Assembly (NCBI RefSeq): GCF_964059165.1
Contig: NZ_OZ060413.1
Location: 248,001 to 312,000 of the forward strand
Direction: 5' to 3'
DNA: 64,000 nucleotides
Origin: Buchnera aphidicola (Cavariella theobaldi)
GTDB taxonomy: Bacteria > Pseudomonadota > Gammaproteobacteria > Enterobacterales > Enterobacteriaceae
Positions 1 to 9,807 of this stretch are shown in pieces; the first letter of the stretch is position 1; each line of letters starts with the position of its first letter. The notes beneath the pieces are model-generated. The model did not search any database. It saw only the letters and a program-made list of their open reading frames with translations, and had not been told where the DNA came from. The translations under genes were made by a program, and so were the position numbers.

Positions 1-1546
<1,546 letters not shown>

Positions 1547-1567
1547 AAAAAATATACTTTTTTGAAA

Positions 1568-1590
1568 GTGCCCACACAAATTATCTAATA
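1568..1590 (+). other. 16S 3' processing-stem strand (RNase III type)
   Basis: The spacer just downstream of 16S contains GTGCCCACACAAATTATCTA, closely similar to the conserved E. coli post-16S spacer GTGCTCACACAGATTGTCTG. In E. coli this strand pairs with the 5' leader to form the RNase III-cut stem that releases pre-16S. The partner strand would lie upstream of base 1 and cannot be seen here. The match is from memory of the E. coli operon; the processing role is inferred. Confidence 0.5.
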
Positions 1591-1599
1591 AATCTAAAC

Positions 1600-1676
<77 letters not shown>

Positions 1677-1689
1677 AAAAGATAATACT

Positions 1690-1762
1690 GGGGCTATAGC
1701 TCAGATGGTAGAGCGCCTGCCTTGCACGCAGGAGGTCAGCGGTTCGATGCCGCTTAGCTCCA
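1690..1762 (+). tRNA. tRNA-Ala (anticodon TGC)
   Basis: It folds as a full cloverleaf. The acceptor GGGGCTA pairs with TAGCTCC (one G-T pair), the anticodon stem CCTGC/GCAGG closes loop CTTGCAC, and the anticodon TGC is at 1723-1725. The CCA tail is not encoded: A-rich sequence follows the discriminator A at 1762. It lies 13 bp after tRNA-Ile and only 9 bp from the end of the convergent gloB, with no visible terminator between. Confidence 0.97.
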
Positions 1763-1771
1763 AAATATTTT

Positions 1772-2524
1772 TTAATATAAATTTTTCATCAATCTTAATT
1801 TCACAAATGTTTCAAAAGAATTAGAATTTTTATCCATTCCAATTGATTGTTTTAAAAAAAATTCTCCAGTTCTTAAAAATAAATTAATTTTTTTTTCATA
1901 AAAAATTAAAGACGGTAAAGTGCATTGGTCAATTTTAATTTTTTTTTCAACCGATAAGTAGTATCTATTTAGTTCAATATCATTTGGTAATATAGATAAG
2001 GAAAACTTTATATTTGAAAAAGTATACTCATGTGTACAACATAAAAAAGTACTATTAGGTAATGATGAAATTTTTTTAATAGAATTATACATATCTAAAT
2101 AATTATTTTTTTCAACATTACCACACCCTCCTGAAAAAAGAACATCTCCACAAAAAATGTATGGTGGACTATAATAAGAAACATGACCCATCGTATGTCC
2201 TGGTGTGAAAAAAACAAAAAAATTTCTTTTTAATATTCTTATAACTTCCCCCCCATTAACAATAATATTAATGTTATATTTTCTTGTTTCATAAGGGCCG
2301 TATACAATAATATTAGGATATTTTTTTTTAATGTTCAATACTCCGCCGGTATGATCAATATGCGCATGAGTAAGTAATATAGCCACGGGATGCCATTTAT
2401 TTTTTTTAATAGTTTCTATTACACGATCAGAAGATCCCGGATCTATAATGATACAATATTTATCAGAGTCATAAAGAACCCAAACGTAATTATTATTTAG
2501 TATAGGTATTTTTTCTAAAATCAT
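1772..2524 (-). CDS. gloB: Hydroxyacylglutathione hydrolase (glyoxalase II)
   Basis: The enzyme hydrolyses S-lactoylglutathione to D-lactate and glutathione, the second step of methylglyoxal detoxification in the cytosol. The 250-aa protein is the usual length. The binuclear metal site is complete at the E. coli numbering: THAHIDH gives H53, H55, D57 and H58, followed by H110 in TPGHTMGH, D127 and H165. A purine-rich Shine-Dalgarno-like AAAGAG precedes the ATG. It is the first minus-strand gene after the rRNA unit and lies downstream of rnhA (45 bp gap), matching the E. coli gloB/rnhA/dnaQ neighbourhood. It ends 9 bp from tRNA-Ala, so the two transcription units converge without a buffer. Confidence 0.96.
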   Translation of the reverse strand: MILEKIPILNNNYVWVLYDSDKYCIIIDPGSSDRVIETIKKNKWHPVAILLTHAHIDHTGGVLNIKKKYPNIIVYGPYETRKYNINIIVNGGEVIRILKRNFFVFFTPGHTMGHVSYYSPPYIFCGDVLFSGGCGNVEKNNYLDMYNSIKKISSLPNSTFLCCTHEYTFSNIKFSLSILPNDIELNRYYLSVEKKIKIDQCTLPSLIFYEKKINLFLRTGEFFLKQSIGMDKNSNSFETFVKLRLMKNLY

Positions 2525-2569
2525 TCTTTTTATCTCTTTTAATAAAATATATTTTTTATATAGAAATAT

Positions 2570-3034
2570 TTATATTTTTTCATAATAAAGATCTTTCATA
2601 TATGGATTTTGAGCAGATTTACGAGCTATTTGATCACATCTTTCATTGTCTATATGTCCTTTATGAGCTTTTATCCAAAACCATTGAACCTTATGATATA
2701 TTAAAATAGAATTTAAACGAATCCATAAATCTTTATTTTTTACAGGTTTTTTGTTAGCTGTTTTCCAGTGTTTTTGTTTCCATTTAAAAATCCAAGATGT
2801 TATGCCTTTTTTTACATATTGACTGTCAGTTGTAATATATACTAAACAGCGCTGATTCAGAGATTCCAAACCTACTATAACAGCCATTAACTCCATTCTA
2901 TTATTTGTTGTATATATAAATCCGGCAGTTAATATTTTTTCGTGTAATTGATAACGTAATATTATACTATATCCTCCCGGGCCTGGATTTCCTAAACATG
3001 AACCATCTGTAAACATTTGAATTAATTTTAACAT
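2570..3034 (-). CDS. rnhA: Ribonuclease HI
   Basis: The enzyme degrades the RNA strand of RNA-DNA hybrids (R-loops, primers). The protein has 154 aa, matching E. coli RNase HI (155 aa). The catalytic set is complete at standard positions: D10 in FTDGSC, E48, D70, H124 in KAHKGH and D134. The W/K-rich handle region (WIFKWKQKHWKTANKKPVKN) is kept. It is divergent from dnaQ with 49 bp between starts, the same arrangement as in E. coli. Confidence 0.97.
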   Translation of the reverse strand: MLKLIQMFTDGSCLGNPGPGGYSIILRYQLHEKILTAGFIYTTNNRMELMAVIVGLESLNQRCLVYITTDSQYVKKGITSWIFKWKQKHWKTANKKPVKNKDLWIRLNSILIYHKVQWFWIKAHKGHIDNERCDQIARKSAQNPYMKDLYYEKI

Positions 3035-3083
3035 ATTATTACTCTTCTAAAGCTCTTAAAATTATAGTGGAATAAATTTTATT

Positions 3084-3788
3084 ATGATTAATAATAAAAG
3101 ATTAGTTGTTCTTGATACTGAAACTACAGGTATTAATAATATAGGTTTGCCACATTACAATCATCGCATTATTGAAATTGGTGCTGTTGAGATCATGAAC
3201 CGTCATTTTACAGAAAAAAATTTTCATGTTTATATTCAGCCAAATCGAAAAATAGATTCTAGTGCTTTTAAAATACATGGCATTACAGATCATTTTTTAT
3301 TAAATAAACCAACATTTAAAGATATAGTTCAAGATTTTTTAAAATATATTAAAGATTGTACTCTAATTATTCATAATGCTACTTTTGATATTGGTTTTAT
3401 AGAACAAGAAATGAGTTTTTTAAATATGAATATAAAAAAAATATCAGATTATTGTTCTGTAATTGACACATTAAAAATCGCACGAGAATTATTTCCAGGA
3501 AAAAAAAATACATTAGATGCCTTATGTACTCGATATAAAATTAATATATCTCAGAGAAATGTACATAGTGCAATTTTAGATGCTAGACTTTTAGGTAAAT
3601 TATATCTTTTAATGACTGGTGGTCAAAAGTCAATGTTTTTTTTAGATAAAATAAACAATATAGACATTAATTTTTCAAAAAAAATGATGCGAAAAAATAA
3701 TAGTAAATTAAAAGTAATTCATGCTAATGCAGAAGAAATCAAAAAGCATCGAGAATATATGAATATGATAAAAAAAATATTTTTATAA
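3084..3788 (+). CDS. dnaQ: DNA polymerase III epsilon (3'-5' proofreading exonuclease)
   Basis: This is the proofreading subunit of the replicative polymerase core. The 234-aa DEDDh exonuclease has motif I D11/E13 in LDTETTG, motif II D102 in HNATFDIGF, and motif III H161/D166 in HSAILDARLLG, so it should be active. The C-terminal segment (about 180-234) is Lys/Asn-rich and diverged; in E. coli this part tethers the subunit to DnaE. The order rnhA-dnaQ-tRNA-Asp is conserved with E. coli. An A9 tract (3500-3508) lies inside the gene. Confidence 0.97.
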   Translation: MINNKRLVVLDTETTGINNIGLPHYNHRIIEIGAVEIMNRHFTEKNFHVYIQPNRKIDSSAFKIHGITDHFLLNKPTFKDIVQDFLKYIKDCTLIIHNATFDIGFIEQEMSFLNMNIKKISDYCSVIDTLKIARELFPGKKNTLDALCTRYKINISQRNVHSAILDARLLGKLYLLMTGGQKSMFFLDKINNIDINFSKKMMRKNNSKLKVIHANAEEIKKHREYMNMIKKIFL

Positions 3789-3865
3789 AATTAATTTTTT
3801 TTAATTAATTATTAAAAGATGATTGACTGATTTTTTGAAAATATGTACAATAAAATATAATAAAA

Positions 3866-3939
3866 GGTGCGGTAGTTCAGTCGGTTAGAATACCGGCCTG
3901 TCACGCCGGGGGTCGCGGGTTCGAATCCCGTCCGCACCG
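3866..3939 (+). tRNA. tRNA-Asp (anticodon GTC)
   Basis: It folds as a cloverleaf. The acceptor GGTGCGG pairs with CCGCACC, the anticodon stem CCGGC/GCCGG closes loop CTGTCAC, the anticodon GTC is at 3900-3902, and the T arm is GCGGGTTCGAATCCCGT. The discriminator is G3939 and CCA is not encoded. It is the positional equivalent of E. coli aspV, downstream of dnaQ. Confidence 0.97.
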
Positions 3940-4150
3940 AAAAATATATTCAAATAAAAAGTTGTTATTATAAAAATTTATTAAAAATATTTATATGCTG
4001 TATATATGTAACTCGTAAATAATATTTATATTAAAAGTACTATTTAATAGTAATAAAAAAATTATATTTTTTATATAAAATATATAGTAATAAAAAATTA
4101 TTTCTATTTTCCTAGTAAATATTGTTTAAATAGTTTCGGAATATTCTTTT

Positions 4151-4624
4151 ATGAGTGAAAAATACGTTGTCACATGGGATATGCTGCAAATTTATACCCG
4201 AAAATTAGCTGTTCGATTGCTAGAAGTTAGATCATGGAGTGGAATCATTGCTGTTAGTCGAGGCGGGTTAGTGCCATCAGCATTATTAGCAAGAGAATTA
4301 GGTATTCGTTGTGTCGATACAGTTTGTATTTCTAGTTATAATGATAATTATTTACAGAAAAATAGAAAAATTATTAAAAAAGCAAATAGTCATGATGAAA
4401 AAATAATAGTAGTAGATGATTTAGTTGATACCGGCGGAACTGCAAAAATTATTCGAAATTTATATCCTAAGGCATATTTTGTTACTATTTTTGCTAAACC
4501 TATGGGTCGCCCGCTAGTTGACGATTACATTATAGATATTTCTCAAGATATATGGATAGAACAACCATGGGATATGTCAATATCTTATATTACTCCTCTC
4601 GTCAATAGTCACAATATCAAATAA
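4151..4624 (+). CDS. gpt: Xanthine-guanine phosphoribosyltransferase
   Basis: The enzyme salvages guanine, xanthine and, less well, hypoxanthine to the 5'-monophosphates using PRPP. The 157-aa type I phosphoribosyltransferase has the PRPP-binding signature [12 protein letters not shown] (about residues 88-99) and the N-terminal [18 protein letters not shown]. The C-terminal WIEQPWDM segment, which recognises the purine in E. coli Gpt, is preserved. It stands alone, 211 bp after tRNA-Asp. Confidence 0.95.
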   Translation: MSEKYVVTWDMLQIYTRKLAVRLLEVRSWSGIIAVSRGGLVPSALLARELGIRCVDTVCISSYNDNYLQKNRKIIKKANSHDEKIIVVDDLVDTGGTAKIIRNLYPKAYFVTIFAKPMGRPLVDDYIIDISQDIWIEQPWDMSISYITPLVNSHNIK

Positions 4625-4741
4625 AAAACACTCAATATATATGATTTTATTTATAAAATTTTGATCTAATCATTGCAATATAATCATATAGATTTAAAAA
4701 ATTTTATTTTTATAAAATACATGTACCAAAAGGGTATTATT

Positions 4742-5338
4742 ATGAAAAATAAAGAAGAAGATAATATAGAAAAAAAAATAGAAAATAATTTAGATATTAA
4801 AGACAATTGTATAAAAAATGATGAAAAAAATTATAATACTAGTGATTTAATAAAATTAAATTTGTTAAATTTTTTAAATCTTCAATGGCAAGAATATGCT
4901 TTAAAAGTAGAAGAAGAAAAAATAAATTTTCAAAAACAAAAGACACAATTAAAAAATAGATCCGAAAAAGATATTGATAAAAATAGAAAATTTTGTTTAG
5001 AAAAAATCATTCTTTCTTTTCTACCCACAATAGACAATATCGAGCGTGCATTGGATTTGTTAAAAACAAAAAAAGAAGAAGAAAAGTATATTTTAATTAT
5101 TAAAAAATTAAATTTTATTCTTATTTTGTTTCAAAATATTTTTAGAGAATACAGCATAAAAAAAATAAATGATACAAATGTTTTATTTAATCCATCAATA
5201 CATCAAGCCGTTTCAGTTCAATATAACAATGAAATACCATCTAATCAAGTAATAACAATAATGCAGTCCGGCTATATCTTCCATAATACTCGTTTATTAC
5301 GCCCAGCTATGGTTGTTGTATCACAAAAAAAATGTTAA
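4742..5338 (+). CDS. grpE: GrpE, nucleotide exchange factor for DnaK
   Basis: GrpE releases ADP from DnaK in the Hsp70 cycle. I chose the ATG at 4742 because an AAAGGG Shine-Dalgarno-like run lies just upstream and the resulting 198 aa match E. coli GrpE (197 aa); the frame is open further upstream to 4673, but that extension has no family similarity. Residues about 1-35 are acidic, Asn/Lys-rich and disordered-looking, about 55-95 form the long helix, and the C-terminal beta domain ends in IMQSGYIFHNTRLLRPAMVVV, the family signature. Some Buchnera carry a second grpE elsewhere; this copy, near smpB, is in the ancestral E. coli position. I saw no clear heat-shock promoter. Confidence 0.93.
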   Translation: MKNKEEDNIEKKIENNLDIKDNCIKNDEKNYNTSDLIKLNLLNFLNLQWQEYALKVEEEKINFQKQKTQLKNRSEKDIDKNRKFCLEKIILSFLPTIDNIERALDLLKTKKEEEKYILIIKKLNFILILFQNIFREYSIKKINDTNVLFNPSIHQAVSVQYNNEIPSNQVITIMQSGYIFHNTRLLRPAMVVVSQKKC

Positions 5339-5356
5339 AAAAGAGTGTTTTCTATA

Positions 5357-5400
5357 AAAATTCAATAGTATTTGAATATTTTATAATACTATTGAATTTT
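5357..5400. terminator. Bidirectional intrinsic terminator, grpE/rnfH
   Basis: A perfect 16-bp inverted repeat (5357-5372 with 5385-5400, AAAATTCAATAGTATT and its complement) encloses a 12-nt loop. It sits between the convergent ends of grpE (+, ends 5338) and rnfH (-, ends 5418). A/T flanks on both arms give a U tract in either direction, so it probably ends both transcripts. Confidence 0.75.
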
Positions 5401-5417
5401 AAAAAATAATTTCTATT

Positions 5418-5705
5418 TTATGACTTTTTTAAAAAAATTATTCTGTTACGTCTACGTTCTTTTGGATCTATAATTAAATCTCTATAAATTTCAATTCTAT
5501 CTTCATTTTTAACTACATGTTTTAGTTTTACTATTTTATTATAAATTCCAATTTTGTTTTTATACAGACTAATTTCTTTAAATATATTTAGAACATTAGA
5601 ATATATAATAGCTTCTCTAACTGTAGATCCCATTATTATATCTACTTTATGTATAAATTGATGATTAGCGCGAGCATAAATAATTGTTACTGAAATTTTT
5701 TTCAT
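5418..5705 (-). CDS. rnfH: RnfH family protein (UPF0125)
   Basis: This small 95-aa ubiquitin-like-fold protein belongs to the RnfH/UPF0125 family (E. coli yfjF), whose function is not firmly established. Family features seen are the N-terminal ISVTIIYA strand, GSTVREAI, the central IGIYNKIVKLKHVVKNEDRIEIYRDL and the C-terminal basic DPKERRRNR. It is divergent from smpB (105 bp between starts), as in the E. coli smpB neighbourhood. Confidence 0.9.
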   Translation of the reverse strand: MKKISVTIIYARANHQFIHKVDIIMGSTVREAIIYSNVLNIFKEISLYKNKIGIYNKIVKLKHVVKNEDRIEIYRDLIIDPKERRRNRIIFLKKS

Positions 5706-5810
5706 GATTTATATATGATATAATTTTTTTTAATTATTTATTTTCAAAAAACAAATTTTTTTTAAATTTCTTTTTTTCTATTATTAATATTTTTAAAATT
5801 AAGAGAAACT

Positions 5811-6299
5811 ATGCTTAATAAAAAAAAACATCCTATAAAATTATCTAAAATTATTGTTAATAAAAAAGCATATTATAATTATAATATAGAAAAAAATTTT
5901 TTTTCAGGTCTAGTATTAGAGGGTTGGGAAATAAAATCGATTAGGTCTAAAAAAATAAATATTTCTGAAAGTTATATTCATTATTATCAAAATGAAATGT
6001 ATCTTATGAATGCAACATTTCAGCCTTTGCATATTTCTTCACAATCTATTTTTTGTAACCCTACTAGAAAAAGAAAATTATTATTACATAGGCATGAAAT
6101 TAACTTTCTATCCGCTCGAATAAAGAATACAGGATATACTTTAATTACACTATCTTTATTTTGGAAAAAATCTTGGTGTAAATTAGAATTTGGTATAGCA
6201 AAAGGCAAAACATTACGAGATAAAAGATTACATATCAAAAATAATGAATGGAAGAAAGAAAAATTAAATATTTTAAAAAAAAATAGGATAATAATATAA
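5811..6299 (+). CDS. smpB: SsrA-binding protein SmpB
   Basis: SmpB binds tmRNA and delivers it to stalled ribosomes in trans-translation. The 162-aa protein has the OB-fold core FFSGLVLEGWEIKSIRS (about residues 29-45), the ISESYI segment and the basic C-terminal tail (KGKTLRDKR onward) that mimics codon-anticodon pairing in the A site. Its length matches E. coli (160 aa). An AGAGAAACT run precedes the ATG. tadA follows after 6 bp, so the two are probably co-transcribed. No tmRNA gene was recognised in this window. Confidence 0.96.
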   Translation: MLNKKKHPIKLSKIIVNKKAYYNYNIEKNFFSGLVLEGWEIKSIRSKKINISESYIHYYQNEMYLMNATFQPLHISSQSIFCNPTRKRKLLLHRHEINFLSARIKNTGYTLITLSLFWKKSWCKLEFGIAKGKTLRDKRLHIKNNEWKKEKLNILKKNRIII

Positions 6300-6305
6300 A
6301 ACATA

Positions 6306-6791
6306 ATGACATATTTTCAAGATAAAAAATGGATGGTAATAGCTTTACAATATGCAAATTATGCTAAAAATATCGGCGAAGTACCCATAGGCGCTGTATT
6401 AGTATTAAAAGAAAATATTATTGGAATCGGTTGGAATAGTTGTTTAACATATCATGATCCTACTGCTCATGCAGAAATTGTTGCATTGCGTAATGCTGGT
6501 CAATATTTAAAAAATTATCGTTTAATTAATGCTACACTATATGTTACATTAGAGCCATGTATTATGTGTTGCGGAGCTATCATACATAGTCGAATTAAAC
6601 GTTTAGTTTTTGGTACTGAATATAAAAAGTTTTATAAAAATTGCTCATTAAAAAATATTTTTGTTAATTCAGAAACTGATTATAAATTAAGTATTAGAAA
6701 AAATATTATGAAACATGCCTGTGCAAAAATTTTAAGTAATTTTTTTTATGAAAAACGTAAAAATAAAATTAATTTTCTAAAATCACGGTAG
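6306..6791 (+). CDS. tadA: tRNA-specific adenosine deaminase
   Basis: TadA deaminates A34 of tRNA-Arg(ACG) to inosine, which is needed to read CGN codons. The 161-aa cytidine-deaminase-fold protein has zinc ligand and proton-shuttle residues in [13 protein letters not shown] (HAE) and [14 protein letters not shown] (PCxxC). It follows smpB closely. Its last 23 bp overlap the 3' end of the convergent acpS, which is unusual and leaves no room for a terminator. Confidence 0.96.
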   Translation: MTYFQDKKWMVIALQYANYAKNIGEVPIGAVLVLKENIIGIGWNSCLTYHDPTAHAEIVALRNAGQYLKNYRLINATLYVTLEPCIMCCGAIIHSRIKRLVFGTEYKKFYKNCSLKNIFVNSETDYKLSIRKNIMKHACAKILSNFFYEKRKNKINFLKSR

Positions 6792-7149
6792 AATAAGCAT
6801 ATTTTTTTTCATCTGTAATACTTACATGTATATATTGACAATTTATTTTTTTATATTGTGCTAAAGCATGTTTAAAAAATCGCATTTCAGGTTTTCCATA
6901 AACATTATGATATAACTCTAATTGATTAAACTGAATGCCGGAATTAATTCCCATTCCTAATGCTTTCGATGCTGCTTCTTTAACAGAAAATCTTTTAGAA
7001 ATAAAAGCAATACAATTTTTACTGGTAATATATTCTTGCCATTCATATTTTGATAAAATACGTTTTGCAAATTTATCTCCGAAATTAAAAAATATTTTTT
7101 TTATTCTAGAAATTTCTACAATATCTATACCTATACTTATTATTGTCAT
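6769..7149 (-). CDS. acpS: Holo-[acyl-carrier-protein] synthase
   Basis: AcpS transfers 4'-phosphopantetheine from CoA to apo-ACP. The 126-aa protein has the two family motifs: [10 protein letters not shown] (metal-binding Asp, about residues 7-16) and [15 protein letters not shown] (catalytic Glu/Lys helix, about residues 52-66). It is the last gene of the lepA-lepB-rnc-era-acpS block. In E. coli recO and pdxJ separate era from acpS; both are missing here and the gap is 41 bp. It overlaps tadA tail to tail. Confidence 0.95.
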   Translation of the reverse strand: MTIISIGIDIVEISRIKKIFFNFGDKFAKRILSKYEWQEYITSKNCIAFISKRFSVKEAASKALGMGINSGIQFNQLELYHNVYGKPEMRFFKHALAQYKKINCQYIHVSITDEKKYAYSTVILEN

Positions 7150-7190
7150 AATGTCTTAACACTCGATTATATAAATTTATTGATCTTTTA

Positions 7191-8042
7191 TTATTTTTTT
7201 TCTTTTACCCATAAGTAAAGATGCACTTTTATTTGAAATATTTTTTCTATTTTATATCTAGCTAACATACTGCATTTTTTAATTTTTTCACCATGCAATC
7301 CAATGATAATTTTTTTTTGTCTAATATTGTTTATAAAAATAATAGCTCTAATGTACAATTCTTTTTCTGTTTTATTCTCTAAAGATTCAATTTTTACTTT
7401 TAAAATAGATGGTATTTCGTCACCTAAAAATGATATAAATTGTTCACGTATGATTTCAGAAATAGTAAAAGAGTGAGAATTAGTTGTATAACTATTTTTA
7501 CAAAATTCATGTGATTTTTCAGGTAAGTAAGAATTAATAATTTTATTTAGTAAAAAAATATTTTCATTATTTTTGGCAGAAATAGGAATAATATGAGCAA
7601 CATTAATTGTTTTATTTAAAAAAGAAAGATAAGGTAATAAAATATTTTTATCGGATATTTTATCTATTTTATTAATGCATATAATAGTAGGAATTTTATA
7701 TTTTTTAATATATTTAGAAATTACATCATTATTTTTTGTCCAAATATTACGATCTACCATAAAAACAATTAATACTGATTGGTTTATATATTTGTAAGAA
7801 TTATTATATATTTCTAATATTGTTTTATTATTCTTACTCATATTAATACCGGGTGTATCTATATAAATAGATTGATACATTTTATCAGTTTTAATTCCCA
7901 CTATATTAGTTTGTGTTGTATTTTTTTTTCGAGATATAATAGAAATTTTTTTTCCTATAATTTTATTTAATAAAGTAGATTTTCCTACATTGGATTCACC
8001 AATAATAGTTATATATCCACAATACTTTTTATCTTTATTCAT
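7191..8042 (-). CDS. era: GTPase Era
   Basis: Era is an essential 30S-assembly GTPase that binds the 3' end of 16S rRNA. The 283-aa protein has G1 [10 protein letters not shown]3 DTPG, G4 NKID and a C-terminal KH domain with [12 protein letters not shown] and the GLHGEKIK (GxxG) loop that grips rRNA. Its start overlaps the rnc stop by 4 bp, indicating translational coupling as in E. coli. An A9 tract lies in the switch region codons near 7920. Confidence 0.96.
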   Translation of the reverse strand: MNKDKKYCGYITIIGESNVGKSTLLNKIIGKKISIISRKKNTTQTNIVGIKTDKMYQSIYIDTPGINMSKNNKTILEIYNNSYKYINQSVLIVFMVDRNIWTKNNDVISKYIKKYKIPTIICINKIDKISDKNILLPYLSFLNKTINVAHIIPISAKNNENIFLLNKIINSYLPEKSHEFCKNSYTTNSHSFTISEIIREQFISFLGDEIPSILKVKIESLENKTEKELYIRAIIFINNIRQKKIIIGLHGEKIKKCSMLARYKIEKIFQIKVHLYLWVKEKK

Positions 8043-8719
8043 TCGATATCCAATTGAATTAATGCTTTTTGTGCCGCGTCTTGTTCTGCTTTTCTTCTAC
8101 TAGTGCCAATACCTATAAAATATTTTGATATTGTACTTATTATGCAGTGTATAGTAAATAATTGATTATGTGCTTCTCCATATACTTCAACAATTATATA
8201 TGAAGGTAATGACAAATGCTTAGATTGCAGATATTCTTGTAATCTTGTTTTGGGATCTTTTTGTTTATCCCCTGGGCTAATTTTTTTTAAACGTTTTTCA
8301 TACCATTTTAAAATTAATTTTGCCACGGTATTAATATTACTGTCTAAATAAATGCTTCCAATTAAAGCTTCGACAGTATTAGCTAATATAGATGCGCGAC
8401 GAAATCCTCCACTATTTAATTCACCTTGACCTAATTGCAAATATTTTCCTAAGTGAAATTCACAAGCTATCTCTGCTAAGGTGTTGCCTCGTACTAATGT
8501 AGCTCTCATACGACTCATATCACCTTCATTAATATATGGAAAATACTGATATAGAGCACTAGCAATAACAAAACTTAAAATAGAATCACCTAAAAATTCT
8601 AGCCTTTCATTATGCTGACTACTAGCACTTCGATGGGTTAATGCCTGTCTTAAAAGATACTTATGATTAAAGGTATATCCTAGTATTTTTTGTATTTTTT
8701 TTATTACAATATGATTCAT
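8039..8719 (-). CDS. rnc: Ribonuclease III
   Basis: RNase III is a double-stranded-RNA endonuclease that processes pre-rRNA and some mRNAs. The 226-aa protein matches the E. coli length. The signature [14 protein letters not shown] (about residues 38-51) and the second acidic cluster [13 protein letters not shown] are present. A C-terminal dsRNA-binding domain (about 155-226) ends in [18 protein letters not shown]. It likely cuts the stem whose 3' strand is seen after 16S at 1568. It is coupled to era. Confidence 0.97.
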   Translation of the reverse strand: MNHIVIKKIQKILGYTFNHKYLLRQALTHRSASSQHNERLEFLGDSILSFVIASALYQYFPYINEGDMSRMRATLVRGNTLAEIACEFHLGKYLQLGQGELNSGGFRRASILANTVEALIGSIYLDSNINTVAKLILKWYEKRLKKISPGDKQKDPKTRLQEYLQSKHLSLPSYIIVEVYGEAHNQLFTIHCIISTISKYFIGIGTSRRKAEQDAAQKALIQLDIE

Positions 8720-8842
8720 TTTATACCGATTTTGATAATATTTTAATTGTTTCTTAATATGATAGAAAAGTCAAAAAATTTATATTTTTAAAAAAGTTAA
8801 ATTGCAATAATTTACTCTATTTTAGAGTATACATTTTTATTA

Positions 8843-9790
8843 TCAATATATATTTCCAATTCTACTTATACGTATACCAATAGGCCATCCGTTTTCTTTT
8901 TTATTTAAACTAAACCATATTTTTGTAGCTTTTCCCAGCAAATTTTCTCTCGGTACAAATCCCCAATAACGACTATCTAAACTGTTATCACGGTTATCAC
9001 CCATCATAAAATATTTGTTTTTAGGTACAATCCATATTATTTTTTTATTATTACCGTTTTGAGAATTATTTTTTATTACATTTTTTAGATTATCTAACAG
9101 TAAAATATTATGATATGTATTTTCTATTTTTTCTTTTATAGTATTCAGATATATAGAATTATATATGAGATTATTTTTTTGGTATTGTTTGTTAATGTTA
9201 TTCTTATTTTCTATAGAAAAATATAATTTTTGAATAAAATGACTGGCTTTTTTATTAGAATAATGAATATATACTTTTTCTTTCTCATGATCCTGAATAT
9301 AGTTTTTATAAACAACAATATTTTTATTATTAATATAATATTCTACTTTATCTCCAGGCAATCCAATTATTCTTTTAATATAATTTATATGTGAATTAAT
9401 GGGGTGCTTAAAAACTACAATATCACCACGTTTAGGATCATCAATATGAATCAATAATGTCCTTGTAATTGGCTCTCTAATATCATAAGAAAATTTTTTT
9501 ACTATAATAAAATCACCAACTAAAAGAGTTGGCATCATTGAACTAGAAGGAATTTGAAATGGTTCATATATAAAAGAACGAGTAACAAATACTATTAAAA
9601 ATACAGGAAAAAAAGAAGCAAAAGATCTTAAAAAATGAAATTTTTTTATAATATTGGGATGTGCATGTTGTTTTTCTATTATTGTTTTATTATTAATATA
9701 TTTTATAAGACTTTTAAGACGATAAAATATCCAGAATATTCCAGTAAATAGCGTGCTAATGAATAAAAAAATAGTAAACATATTATCCAT
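8843..9790 (-). CDS. lepB: Signal peptidase I
   Basis: This inner-membrane serine protease removes signal peptides from exported proteins. In the 315-aa protein, residues about 5-25 and 60-76 form the two membrane anchors. The catalytic Ser lies in PSSSMMPTLLVGD and the Lys in VNYIKRIIGLPGD-like NYIKRIIGLPGD; the box GDNRDNSLDSRYWG is complete. The segment about 150-245 is Asn/Lys-rich and diverged from E. coli. It starts 17 bp after lepA, conserving the lepA-lepB pair. Confidence 0.95.
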   Translation of the reverse strand: MDNMFTIFLFISTLFTGIFWIFYRLKSLIKYINNKTIIEKQHAHPNIIKKFHFLRSFASFFPVFLIVFVTRSFIYEPFQIPSSSMMPTLLVGDFIIVKKFSYDIREPITRTLLIHIDDPKRGDIVVFKHPINSHINYIKRIIGLPGDKVEYYINNKNIVVYKNYIQDHEKEKVYIHYSNKKASHFIQKLYFSIENKNNINKQYQKNNLIYNSIYLNTIKEKIENTYHNILLLDNLKNVIKNNSQNGNNKKIIWIVPKNKYFMMGDNRDNSLDSRYWGFVPRENLLGKATKIWFSLNKKENGWPIGIRISRIGNIY

Positions 9791-9807
9791 TTTATTACCT
9801 ATTATAG

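Noticed and set aside
4673-4741. N-terminal extension of GrpE
   Set aside because: The upstream in-frame codons have no similarity to GrpE, and the ATG at 4742 has an AAAGGG site and gives the normal length.
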